Assembly: GCA_022448985.1 (NCBI GenBank)
Contig: JAKVCR010000177.1
Location: 1-40,050, forward strand
Direction: 5' to 3'
DNA from: Roseibacillus sp.
GTDB lineage: Bacteria > Verrucomicrobiota > Verrucomicrobiia > Verrucomicrobiales > Akkermansiaceae
DNA: 40,050 nucleotides
Both the position numbers and the translations under genes were made by a program. Below the pieces are notes generated by a model. That model saw only the letters and a list, made by a program, of their open reading frames with translations. It ran no database searches and was not told the origin of the DNA. Below, in pieces: positions 9,953 to 18,343 of this stretch; the first letter of the stretch is position 1, and each line of letters starts with the position of its first letter.

Positions 9953-9958
9953 AAACCC

Positions 9959-10783
9959 ATGGATCAGAGGCGCAACCGAAAGCGGACTGCGGGCTTCACC
10001 TTGCTGGAGCTGCTCGTGGCTGTGGCGATCGTGATCGTCCTGGCCGGGATCTCCTTTCAGGTTTTCACCAACATGGTCCAGAGCACGAATCTCACCCGTG
10101 CCACACAGAAGATCAAGGATCTGGGGCAGGCCTTCGTGGACTATACCAGTGATCATGGCGGGCGCCTCCCCCTTGAGAACGCGGATATGCCCGATATCTC
10201 GGCGGACCAGGAGGACTGGGCGGTAGCCGCGAGCGAGCAAGCTGAGGAGGCTTGGTACAATGTCCTGCCGGAACGGATGGGATACCGTTCGGTGGCACAG
10301 CTGGGGGAAGAAAATGCACCGCAGGCCTTCTACGCCTCTTCCTATCCAACATTTCTGGGAGGAGCTCCCTACTTCAAGAGTGAGAAGAAGTTGAAGCGAC
10401 CCTACTTTGCGATCGGGATGAACAGTCGGCTCCAGCGGCGCTCGCTGGATGGCTACAAGGATCCCGGGACGCTGGCCTCCATACAGCAGCCGGTGAACAC
10501 GGTTATTTTCCTTGAGCGCGGACTGCCCAAGGACGAGGAGCACTCAAAGGCCCAACGGAAGTTCAACGGCGCTCCCAAGGCCAACCCGCGTGCCTTTGCC
10601 ACCCGCCATAATCAGAAGGGCGTGCTGCTCTTTGTGGACGGGCACACCGAGGTGCGCCGGGTTCCGGAGCTGATCAAGGCTTCCGGTGAAATCATTGTCC
10701 CGGAGGATCAGGCGCCCGGCACGTCCGTTGTCTGGACCCGCGACCCGGACGATGATCCCAATGAGGAGCCTGGTGCCGAGTAG
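9959..10783 (+). CDS. Type IV pilin-like / pseudopilin protein with H-X9-DG motif
   Basis: This is a 274-residue protein with a class III (prepilin) signal. A basic leader ending at Gly12 is followed by FTLLELLVAVAIVIVL, with the conserved Glu17 at position +5 of the mature protein, so processing by a prepilin peptidase and export by a type II or type IV pilus-like system are expected. RHNQKGVLLFVDGH (about residue 217) contains exactly His, nine residues, then Asp-Gly, matching the H-X9-DG signature of many PVC-group pseudopilins. The tail after the motif is acidic (DPDDDPNEEPGAE). The start lies 6 bases after the DUF4956 stop, so cotranscription with the VTC/DUF4956 pair is likely. Such proteins are abundant in Verrucomicrobiota and individual roles are mostly unknown. 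Confidence 0.85.
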   Translation: MDQRRNRKRTAGFTLLELLVAVAIVIVLAGISFQVFTNMVQSTNLTRATQKIKDLGQAFVDYTSDHGGRLPLENADMPDISADQEDWAVAASEQAEEAWYNVLPERMGYRSVAQLGEENAPQAFYASSYPTFLGGAPYFKSEKKLKRPYFAIGMNSRLQRRSLDGYKDPGTLASIQQPVNTVIFLERGLPKDEEHSKAQRKFNGAPKANPRAFATRHNQKGVLLFVDGHTEVRRVPELIKASGEIIVPEDQAPGTSVVWTRDPDDDPNEEPGAE

Positions 10784-11112
10784 CGCGGGGTTCTCTCAAC
10801 CTTGAATGGACAGGGCCGCAAGTGGCCTCCCGTCGTTTTTTTCGGCAGAAAGGGTGACACGAAGATGGTCAAAAAGCCGGACAGGAAGGGAAACCGGAGC
10901 AAAAACGGCAGCAGGGATGGGATGCCCCGATGCGGGTGAGCCGGGCCTTCAGCACCTGTGCTCCTCCTATTGGGGTAGGGTCTGAAGGGGGGAGTATTCA
11001 CATTTTCGTCCTTTTTTGAGCGGATTTTCCGTTCCAGAGGGGTAAAGTATCGGGGAATTGTCTTTCCGAGTGGGTTGGAGCAACCCATAAAATCCCCTCA
11101 ATTCGACCCGGT
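10784..11112. other. Intergenic region before the toroid-protein gene
   Basis: This stretch of 329 bases holds no supported gene. Near its left end a weak GGCC-gcaagt-GGCC hairpin lies about 10 bases before a run of seven T residues (about 10835-10841), which could be a poor terminator for the pseudopilin operon. A perfect short hairpin lies close to the next gene and is listed separately. TAAAGT and TAAAAT boxes occur at about 11043 and 11087, without a well-spaced -35 box. Confidence 0.4.
11071..11087 (+). promoter_or_regulatory. Perfect 7-bp hairpin in the probable leader of the 11113 gene
   Basis: TGGGTTG-gag-CAACCCA forms a perfect stem with a three-base loop, ending 25 bases before the ATG. 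No T run follows, so it is not a standard terminator. It could affect mRNA stability or translation, or be chance. Confidence 0.3.
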
Positions 11113-12558
11113 ATGAGCCTTCACGCCCAACTCAGTCCTGAAGCAGAAGCGCGCCTTGAAGCGCAGCGGAGAAACTCCGTCATCACGAGCATCGTGATCG
11201 CCTTGCTGGTGATCTCCCTCGTGGTCCTTATCCTTCTGTTTATTCTCCTTCCGAATCTCATGATCAAATCCCCGACCATCGTGACCTACCAGGCCGGTGC
11301 GCCGGAGGAGGACACCATGGACCAGAAGGAGGTGAATCCGCAGGTCCAGCGCAAGCCGTCTGCACCCTCTTCCTCGATGGCCAAGGTGATTGCATCCACC
11401 ACTCCCTCGCCGACGGCAGTTCCGGTTCCGGAAACGGAAGCGGAACCCAATCTTGATTTCGGCAGCGGCGACGACTTCGGTCAGGGCTGGGGAAGCGGTG
11501 GAGATGGCGGTGGTGGGGGCTTCGGTAACATCCCGGCTGCCATGCGGAAGCGTTGTTCGCCCCAGGACCGGATGCAGCGTCTCAAGGAAAACGGAGGCAC
11601 CGAAGAATGTGAGACTGCGGTGGTCAAGGCTCTTGACTGGCTTCAGACCACCCAGGCCGGGGACGGATCATGGGGTGGTGGACACAAGGTGGCCTACACC
11701 GGACTGGCGCTTCTGGCCTATCTCGGGCACTGCGAAACCCCGTTGTCTGAAAAATACGGGGAGACCGTGACTAACGCGATCACCTACCTCGTGAACAAGA
11801 GCGCTGGGAACAAGGGCCGCTTGGGAAGCGACCTGCAGTCCAACCAGTGGGTTTACGAGCATGCCATCGCGACCTACGCAATCGCGGAAGCCTACACCTT
11901 CTGCTCCCAGCTTGGAGTGAATCTTCCCGGATTGCACGAAGCGGTGCAGCTCGGGGGCCAGACCATCATTGATGGCCAGAATGCGGCCGGGGGATGGACC
12001 TACCGCTTCTCGGAGGAACGCCGTAACGACAGTTCGGTCATGGGTTGGTGCCTCCAGGCTCTCAAGGCCTGCAAGCACACCGGGATCGAGTTTCGCAACA
12101 TGACGAAGTGTGTGCGGGATGGGCTCGACGCCTTCGCGGCCAACCAGCATGCCAGCGGTGCGATCGGATACACCGGTCCCAGTGTTCGCGGTGACGGCAC
12201 GACGCTTTCTGCTGCCGGGGCGCTTTGTTTTCAGCTCTGGGGCAAGGAAGCGCACTCCGTCCCCCGCAAGGCCTGCAAGGTGATCAACAAGAACATCAAG
12301 TTCAACTGGCAGGGCAAGGACACCGACCTCTACGGGCATTACTACGCCTCCCAGGCCATGATCAACTATGGGGGCAGGTTCTGGAAGGAGTACAACGAGC
12401 TCTTCCGTGACCCCACCCTGAAAGCCCAGAATGGGGACGGCTCCTGGCCTCTTCCCGCCAATACGAGCCACGGGCTGGGGAACGTGCATTACGTGACCTG
12501 CCTCACTACCCTCATGCTGGAGGTCTACTACCGCTTCTTGCCGGGCACAGCCCAGTAG
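11113..12558 (+). CDS. Membrane-anchored prenyltransferase/squalene-oxidase-repeat (terpene-cyclase-fold) protein
   Basis: This is a 481-residue protein with a cytoplasmic N-terminus (1-23), one membrane helix (about 24-47), a Pro/Ser/Thr-rich linker (about 75-110), a Gly-rich linker (about 116-140) and a C-terminal domain (about 160-481). The C-terminal domain has repeats typical of the alpha/alpha toroid: QAGDGSWGGG (181-190), QNAAGGWTYRF (about 294) and QNGDGSWPLP (near 440). I do not find the DxDD motif of squalene-hopene cyclases, so it is probably not a cyclase. In PVC bacteria such anchored toroid proteins are common and uncharacterised. The topology puts the toroid in the periplasm. 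It is transcribed alone and is followed by a strong terminator. Confidence 0.82.
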   Translation: MSLHAQLSPEAEARLEAQRRNSVITSIVIALLVISLVVLILLFILLPNLMIKSPTIVTYQAGAPEEDTMDQKEVNPQVQRKPSAPSSSMAKVIASTTPSPTAVPVPETEAEPNLDFGSGDDFGQGWGSGGDGGGGGFGNIPAAMRKRCSPQDRMQRLKENGGTEECETAVVKALDWLQTTQAGDGSWGGGHKVAYTGLALLAYLGHCETPLSEKYGETVTNAITYLVNKSAGNKGRLGSDLQSNQWVYEHAIATYAIAEAYTFCSQLGVNLPGLHEAVQLGGQTIIDGQNAAGGWTYRFSEERRNDSSVMGWCLQALKACKHTGIEFRNMTKCVRDGLDAFAANQHASGAIGYTGPSVRGDGTTLSAAGALCFQLWGKEAHSVPRKACKVINKNIKFNWQGKDTDLYGHYYASQAMINYGGRFWKEYNELFRDPTLKAQNGDGSWPLPANTSHGLGNVHYVTCLTTLMLEVYYRFLPGTAQ

Positions 12559-12588
12559 GGGGATCGAAAGACCAGGCAGTGAATTTTC

Positions 12589-12613
12589 AAGGGCGGCCGC
12601 AGGCCGCCCTTTT
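12589..12613 (+). terminator. Rho-independent terminator after the toroid-protein gene
   Basis: AAGGGCGGCC-gca-GGCCGCCCTT is a perfect 10-bp GC-rich stem with a three-base loop, ending in TTTT. It lies 31 bases past the stop at 12558. The opposite strand lacks a T run, so it probably acts rightward only. Confidence 0.85.
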
Positions 12614-12704
12614 GCGTCCTGCGGGTGCGAAACTGTACGATCCTGGAACCCGATATCACCATGTCCTGTCCGGCATTGTCGAAGAGGAGGGAAGCTGTCC
12701 GGTT

Positions 12705-14234
12705 CTACCGGTAGATTAGGTAGAGCAGGCCCACGGTGATCACCACGATCCCCCCGGCCCATTTCGCACCCGTGCTGGGAGTGAGGTCGATATCGTTGAG
12801 TGATTCAAAGCGGACGGCCGCTGGCAGGGGTCTGAGGACGGTGATGAGGAGCATGATGGCTACTACCACTCCCAGGGTGAGGAGCATGCTGTGGAGAAAA
12901 TGCAGTTCGGGAGCGAGGGAATTGACAAGAAGGCCGTAACAGGCCGGTCCAATCAGGAGACCCATCAGGCCAGCCAGGGGTGGTGCCCGCCGCACGGTAA
13001 TTCCTACCACGAACACTCCGACAATGGCGGGGGAGATATAGCCCCAACTGCTTTGGAGGTATTGGAAGATACTGTCAAACCGGGCGAGGAAGGGAGCTGC
13101 AAGGCAGCCCGCCACTACAAATGCGGTAGTAGAGATCCGGCCGACTTGGATCAGTTTTGTTTCGGAGGCTCCGGGGCGGAGAATCCTCCGGTAAAGGTCC
13201 ATGGTGAAGATGGTGGAGGCGGAATTGAGGATTGAGTCGAGACTGCTCATCAGGGCACCGAAGATGGCGGCGAAGAAGATGCCCCGCAGACCAAGCGGCA
13301 TGATGTTCTTGACGAAGATTGCGTAGGAATCATCAGCCTTTTCGATCTCACTGGAGTAAAGTTGATGGGAGATCAGGCCGGGCAGGACGATGATGAGCAC
13401 GGAGAGAACGAGGAGAACAGCGGCCAGCATCATGCCCTTCTGGCCATGCGCGAGGCTCTTGGCAGCGAGGGTCCGCTGGGTGATGAACTGGTTGAATCCC
13501 CAGTAGAAGAAGAAGGCGATCCAGATCCCTCCCACCAGGCTGGTCCAGGGCAGATTCTTATCGCTGGCGGGCAGGATGAGGTGGAACTGGTCCCTGTTTT
13601 CAGCCATCAGGGCGCCGAATCCCCCCACCTCCTGCAGTCCCAGCCAGGTCGCAATCCCACCGCACAGGAAGAGGGTGATGCCCTGGATGAAATCGGACCA
13701 GACCACGGCCTTGAGCCCGCCGAAGATGGTATAGCCGCCTGCCAGGAGGCCCAGGAGCCATACGCCGAGCAGGACATCGAGACCGAAAAGAGCCTCAAGA
13801 GCATTCGCCCCGGTGAAGAGGACCACCGCCAGGATGGCAACGACGTAGAGAACCATCATGTAGAGGGCCATCACCGTGCGGGTAGTCCGGCCGAAGCGGT
13901 ACTCGAGGAATTCCGGCATGGTAAAGATTCCCAGGCGCAGGAAGACTGGCATGAAGAAGAGGGCGACCACTACCACTGCCACGGCAGCGAGCAGGGCCCA
14001 GGCCGCTACCGCCAGGCCCACCCCGCCAAAGGCTTGACCGTTCATCCCCACCAGCTGCTCGGTGGAAAGGCAGGACGCGATGAGCGAGATCCCGATGACC
14101 CACCACTTCAGGTTGCGGCCCGCGAGGAAGTAGTCTTCGTGATTTCGTTCCCGCCGTGCCGCGTAGACCGAGACCGCGATCACTGCTGCGATGAAAGCGA
14201 TAAAGACCAGGGTATCGAGGAAGCCGATTTTCAT
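12705..14234 (-). CDS. Sodium:solute symporter (SSS/SLC5 family)
   Basis: This is a 509-residue polytopic membrane protein of the length usual for the family. Family features are the start FLDTLVFIAFIAAV, RNHEDYFLAGRNLKWW (about 30-45), LSTEQLVGMNG (about 56-66), and FTMPEFLEYRFG (about 104-115) after the third hydrophobic segment. It should couple inward sodium flow to uptake of a sugar, sialic acid or other small solute; the sequence alone does not give the substrate. Its ATG overlaps the stop of the upstream sialate O-acetylesterase in an ATGA, implying translational coupling. A sugar released by the esterase pathway is therefore a reasonable but unproved substrate. It is the last gene of a four-gene leftward operon. 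Confidence 0.9.
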   Translation of the reverse strand: MKIGFLDTLVFIAFIAAVIAVSVYAARRERNHEDYFLAGRNLKWWVIGISLIASCLSTEQLVGMNGQAFGGVGLAVAAWALLAAVAVVVVALFFMPVFLRLGIFTMPEFLEYRFGRTTRTVMALYMMVLYVVAILAVVLFTGANALEALFGLDVLLGVWLLGLLAGGYTIFGGLKAVVWSDFIQGITLFLCGGIATWLGLQEVGGFGALMAENRDQFHLILPASDKNLPWTSLVGGIWIAFFFYWGFNQFITQRTLAAKSLAHGQKGMMLAAVLLVLSVLIIVLPGLISHQLYSSEIEKADDSYAIFVKNIMPLGLRGIFFAAIFGALMSSLDSILNSASTIFTMDLYRRILRPGASETKLIQVGRISTTAFVVAGCLAAPFLARFDSIFQYLQSSWGYISPAIVGVFVVGITVRRAPPLAGLMGLLIGPACYGLLVNSLAPELHFLHSMLLTLGVVVAIMLLITVLRPLPAAVRFESLNDIDLTPSTGAKWAGGIVVITVGLLYLIYR

Positions 14235-15793
14235 GGAGACGTGTTTTCCTGGGTTGGAGTTGCCCCGGGCAGGGCCCAGGGAAGAAACTCAAGGCGGGAG
14301 CAGAAGGGAGAGGCTGGAAGTCCGGCACGATTGTAGAGGTTGGGATTTCCTGGTGCTCCGCGGCAGGCGTAACGCACGGCCACCGGTGCGGGGACGGCAT
14401 TTGCGCGGATCACCACTTCCTCACTCTCGATCTCGGCGTTGGCGGGGTGCCAGATGCCGTCTGCTCCTGCGATTTCGAAGTGTTCGAGGTCGGTGGCGGG
14501 TGTTTCCCCGGGCGGAGCCAGCCCCTCCTTTCGTGCGATCATGAGACCGCCGCCCAGTTGGTCAAAGCTCACCCGCACGGTGGTTCCAGCGATTCGTGCC
14601 GACTTAAAGAGCGGGCCTCCGGGAACGACCCCGTCTTTCCCATATTGTCTGGCCAATGGCCAGCGCGCCAGCCGCTCCCCCACATCGATCTTGTTGGCAG
14701 GGTGGATGTCCGTGTCACGGAGATCGATGGTCACGGCCATACCGGTGTGCGGGACAGCGAGGCTGAGGCGTTGTTCCTCGCGGAGCCGGATCCAGCCGAA
14801 GGACTCATCCCGGAAGGAAGGGAGTTGGACGAAGTAGAAGGGCATCCGTGGTTGTTTGAAGGCCTTGCGCCAGCCCGTGATAAGGGCCTTCATCTTGATC
14901 CGGTAGTTGCGCGGGTCCTCGCCTTTCCCGGCATTTGACTCGCCCTGGTACCAGATTGCGCCTGCCACCGCATAGGGTGCGACCGGGGCAATTCGGCTGT
15001 TGAAGATGCGCCCGGGCCGGCCCGCCGTGTTGCGGATAATGACTCCGCCTTTCAGCTCTTTGAGCTTTTCCAGTTTATTCTCCCGGGCCAGGTCGGCGAT
15101 CGCTTTCAAGGTGACATTGCCGGTGAACTCCTCTTCCGGGATGAACCCCTCGATGGGCTTTCCGCCCCACGAGGACTCGATCACTCCGATGGGCACTTCC
15201 AGATCCCGGGCCAGCTTGCGTGCGAAAAAGAAGGCCACGGCGGAGTAGTTGGACCGGGTGGCTGGCGAGTCGACCTGCCAGCGGACATCCATGCGATCGA
15301 GCTCCTTGACACGATCGCTGTCGGGCGGACCGATACGCAACAGCCGGATATGGTGGTTTGTTTGTTCCTCCATGGCCACCTGCACGTCCTTGAGCCGACG
15401 GGCGCAGGCCCTGAGGGAAAACTGCATGTTGGATTGACCGCTCGCCAACCAGACTTCGCCGACCACCACGTTCCTGAGAGTGAAGGATTGGTCTGCGCAA
15501 CGAACGGTGAGATCCCGTCCCGTGTTGCTGGCTTCCATCGCCTCCAGCCACGCCATCCAATGTCCTCCCTTGTTCGCTACGGTTCTCTGGCGCTGGCCCG
15601 CAAATTCGATTTCAATCTGCCTGTCTGCATCCGCCGTGCCCCAGATGGGGACCTGCACTCCCCTTTGCAGGACAGCGTGATCACCGAAGATTGCGGCGAC
15701 CGAGAGGGCTTTCTCCCCCCGGCAGTTGAGGGAGGAAACAATCGGGAGGATGGAGAGCAGGACGAGGATTCGCGGAAGACCGGAGGCCAGCAT
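14231..15793 (-). CDS. Sialate O-acetylesterase-like SGNH esterase
   Basis: This is a 520-residue exported esterase. I chose the ATG at 15793 because it begins a signal peptide (MLASGLPRIL, then a hydrophobic run) and leaves a 43-base gap after the upstream gene. Starting at 15937 would overlap that gene by about 100 bases and add an arginine-rich leader. VWLASGQSNMQF (about 114-125) holds the expected nucleophile Ser121, GAIWYQGESNAGKGED is the second conserved block, and DLRDTDIHPANK carries the likely Asp and His of the catalytic site. Family members remove acetyl groups from sialic acids, but many relatives act on acetylated plant or algal polysaccharides. Its coupling to a symporter suggests a catabolic role. 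Coupling to an acyltransferase pair upstream is unusual. Confidence 0.88.
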   Translation of the reverse strand: MLASGLPRILVLLSILPIVSSLNCRGEKALSVAAIFGDHAVLQRGVQVPIWGTADADRQIEIEFAGQRQRTVANKGGHWMAWLEAMEASNTGRDLTVRCADQSFTLRNVVVGEVWLASGQSNMQFSLRACARRLKDVQVAMEEQTNHHIRLLRIGPPDSDRVKELDRMDVRWQVDSPATRSNYSAVAFFFARKLARDLEVPIGVIESSWGGKPIEGFIPEEEFTGNVTLKAIADLARENKLEKLKELKGGVIIRNTAGRPGRIFNSRIAPVAPYAVAGAIWYQGESNAGKGEDPRNYRIKMKALITGWRKAFKQPRMPFYFVQLPSFRDESFGWIRLREEQRLSLAVPHTGMAVTIDLRDTDIHPANKIDVGERLARWPLARQYGKDGVVPGGPLFKSARIAGTTVRVSFDQLGGGLMIARKEGLAPPGETPATDLEHFEIAGADGIWHPANAEIESEEVVIRANAVPAPVAVRYACRGAPGNPNLYNRAGLPASPFCSRLEFLPWALPGATPTQENTSP

Positions 15794-15836
15794 GCCACGA
15801 CGATGAGGAGATGGACCCTGCAGCGTCAATGGCAGA

Positions 15837-16820
15837 TCACGGTGACAGCGTGGTTCCGGTCGAAAGTTCCTTTGCGAGGGCCTCCGCCAGAAAGAGGGTG
15901 AAGCGTTTCGTGCCGGTTTCCCCGAGATGGTAGCCATCCGAAAAATCGGCCTCGGTCATCCCCTTGATGGTCCGGCCATCAAGCAGGAGGGCTTCATTAT
16001 CGATAATTACTTCCGCGGCGGAGGGATCGAAGTCCCAGCTCTCCGGTTGCGGCATGGGAACAAAACAGGCCTTCACCCCATGCTTCCTGAAGGTTTCGAT
16101 AAGATGGGCAAGTTTCTGGTAGGTCTTGGGTGAAAGGGCGGAAGAGGAACCCCGCTCCGCGTTTTCCCGCGCCTTCCGCCCGGCCTCTCCATCCAGGATG
16201 TTATTGATCTTTCGTACGCTCCGTCCGAATTCCGGAATGGTGAAGGAGCTGACTCCCCAGTGGTGTTCCGGCTGGTCGCCGTACAGTGCGGAGAAGTGGG
16301 AAAGTGCGCCCACCGCCTTGTCGTCGAAGGTTGGGCCTTCCTGCTGAAGACAGTCCCATAAATTGTGGAGGGAACAGAAATGGCGCGCTAGTCGGCGCAT
16401 CTTGAGTTCGTACTGGTCGGGGATGTGGTGCGCCACGAAACCGACCACCACCACGTCGGGATGGGTGTTCTTTTCAGTGAAATACGTATCGTAGAGATAG
16501 TTCCAGTCCCGGATGGCGGTGCCCACCGGCGTGATCTTGGTGACGCTGCAGGGACCGGAGATGGCGTGAGAGATTTCCTCTTCAAGGAGTTCGCCATCGA
16601 CCCCGTGCATGAGGAGAGAATTCCCCAGGAGCACGACCCGGGGCTGCTCGCCCTCGTTCATCTCTTCCACGATCCGGGGCAAGGCGTGAATGTGTACGCG
16701 ATCGTAGTCAAGGGTGGGTGCAAGGATGCGCGCCACGATTTCCAGGAGGAGGAAAGCAGCGGCGAAGACCACTGCCACCTTCCACTCGACCTCTCTAAAA
16801 CTGGAAGTAGATGAATTCAC
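15837..16820 (-). CDS. Membrane-anchored SGNH-like protein, partner of the MBOAT
   Basis: This is a 327-residue protein starting with GTG and overlapping the end of the MBOAT gene by 26 bases. A single hydrophobic segment (about 14-33) anchors it, with the rest outside. VVLLGNSLLMHGVD (62-75) resembles the first SGNH block, and SDGYHLGETG (about 294-303, Asp295 and His298) resembles the last block with its Asp-x-x-His pair. This is the arrangement of AlgJ/AlgX, DltD and PatB-type proteins, which pass an acetyl group delivered by an MBOAT protein onto an extracellular polymer. I infer the same here from fold motifs and position. Similarity is not close enough to name the polymer. Confidence 0.75.
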   Translation of the reverse strand: MNSSTSSFREVEWKVAVVFAAAFLLLEIVARILAPTLDYDRVHIHALPRIVEEMNEGEQPRVVLLGNSLLMHGVDGELLEEEISHAISGPCSVTKITPVGTAIRDWNYLYDTYFTEKNTHPDVVVVGFVAHHIPDQYELKMRRLARHFCSLHNLWDCLQQEGPTFDDKAVGALSHFSALYGDQPEHHWGVSSFTIPEFGRSVRKINNILDGEAGRKARENAERGSSSALSPKTYQKLAHLIETFRKHGVKACFVPMPQPESWDFDPSAAEVIIDNEALLLDGRTIKGMTEADFSDGYHLGETGTKRFTLFLAEALAKELSTGTTLSP

Positions 16821-18210
16821 TGCTGCGATGTGGTTGGTAGATCAGGAGCATGAAGAGGGCGTAGACGTAGGCCGCGGCACGCCATCCCCAGGCCACCTTG
16901 GTGAGAGCCAGGAGGTCGTTGCGCCGGGAGAGCCAGACTTCCAGGAGGAGGAAGGGACCAGCGAGGTAGAGGATGGAACCCAGCCCGTAGGTGGTGAGGA
17001 AGGTGGCGTTGAAGTCGGTGAAAAGGATTTCGCTGAGGAAGAGCCAGACCTGCCCGATGGACTCGGCCCGGAAGAAGAGCCAGCCGAAACAGATCAGGTT
17101 GAAGAAGAGAAAGGTTTCCACCAGTCGGCGGAGGAGCGAGGGATGCGATTGGCGGATGCGGTTTTCAAAGGGGCGGTAGATACAGAGGAGGAGCCCCTGG
17201 TAGAGGCCCCACAGCACGAAGGTCCATCCCGCTCCGTGCCAGAGGCCGCCCAGCAGCATGGTGATCATGAGATTTCGGCAGGTCAGCCAATGTCCCCCAC
17301 GACTGCCTCCCAGGGGAATGTAGAGATAGTCACGTAGCCAGCTCGAAAGGCTGATGTGCCAGCGCTGCCAGAATTCGCGCGGGGAACGGGCGAAGTAGGG
17401 CATGCGGAAGTTGGCCATGAGGTCGATTCCCATCCAGAGGGCAATGCCGCGGGCAATGGATGAATAACCGTAGAAATCACCGTAGATCTGGAAGGCAAAG
17501 GCGTAGATCCCAACCACCCGATCGATTCCGCCCACTTCATCAGCCGGCGCGGCGAAGATGCCGTTGCAGATGAAGGCCATGTTGTCGGCGATGACGATCT
17601 TGGCAAAGAGTCCGGTGATGACGAGGTAGAGACCGTTGGCGAAATCGCCCTCGCGGGGTCTGCGGGGATTGACAATCTGGGGAAGAAGGCGGTGGGAACG
17701 TTCGATGGGACCGGCCACCAACTGGGGGAAAAATGCAACGTAGAGGGCGAAGTCGAGCAGGTTGCCGGCGGGTTTGGTGTGCCCCCGGTAGACATCGATC
17801 GTGTAGCTCAGGGTCTGGAAAGTGTAGAAGGAGATGCCGACCGGAAGAATGACGTTCAGGGTGATCGGATCGGCCTGGTAGTTGAAGAAGGATTCGAGAA
17901 AGCGGGAGAAGCTGGTGGTGAAGAAGTCGAAGTATTTGAATACCCCGAGGATTCCCAGGTTGACCGTGATGGAAAGAGCACACCAGCGCTTGGCCAGCGT
18001 GCGGTTCGGCGTTGCCTTGATGCGGTGTGCGACCAGGAAGTCGACCACGGTGGAGATTGCGATAAGGAGCAGGAAGCGCGCGTCCCACGCACCATAAAAG
18101 AGGTAGCTTGCTGCCAGCAGCATGCGATTCTGGCCGCGGTGGGGCAAAAGGCGATAGAGTCCGATGACCACCGCGAAGAAGAGCCAGAAGAGGTAGCTGT
18201 TGAATGCCAA
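16795..18210 (-). CDS. MBOAT family O-acyltransferase (AlgI-like)
   Basis: This polytopic membrane protein is 471 residues long from the TTG at 18210. No ATG or GTG is available near the start. The TTG at 18210 gives (M)AFNSYLFWLFF, matching the usual family start, and AGGG lies 9 bases upstream. A TTG 12 codons earlier is the alternative. WQRWHISLSSWLRDYLYIP and LLGGLWHGAGW (His325, the expected catalytic histidine) are the family signatures, and many hydrophobic segments span the whole length. Family members move acetyl groups from the cytoplasm to exopolysaccharides, teichoic acid or peptidoglycan. With the overlapping SGNH-like gene it forms a typical two-component O-acetylation module. 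It is the first gene of the leftward operon. Confidence 0.9.
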   Translation of the reverse strand: MAFNSYLFWLFFAVVIGLYRLLPHRGQNRMLLAASYLFYGAWDARFLLLIAISTVVDFLVAHRIKATPNRTLAKRWCALSITVNLGILGVFKYFDFFTTSFSRFLESFFNYQADPITLNVILPVGISFYTFQTLSYTIDVYRGHTKPAGNLLDFALYVAFFPQLVAGPIERSHRLLPQIVNPRRPREGDFANGLYLVITGLFAKIVIADNMAFICNGIFAAPADEVGGIDRVVGIYAFAFQIYGDFYGYSSIARGIALWMGIDLMANFRMPYFARSPREFWQRWHISLSSWLRDYLYIPLGGSRGGHWLTCRNLMITMLLGGLWHGAGWTFVLWGLYQGLLLCIYRPFENRIRQSHPSLLRRLVETFLFFNLICFGWLFFRAESIGQVWLFLSEILFTDFNATFLTTYGLGSILYLAGPFLLLEVWLSRRNDLLALTKVAWGWRAAAYVYALFMLLIYQPHRSSEFIYFQF

Positions 18211-18343
18211 GGTGGCGGACCCTAGGGGGGGAGCAAGAAACTCCAAATCCTAAATTATCGGGGCAGTGGCTCACCCCTTGCGGGGACGCGTATTTCCTTT
18301 CCTTTCCGGATAATCATAAGCACTCTGGGTAGACCTTTGAGCG

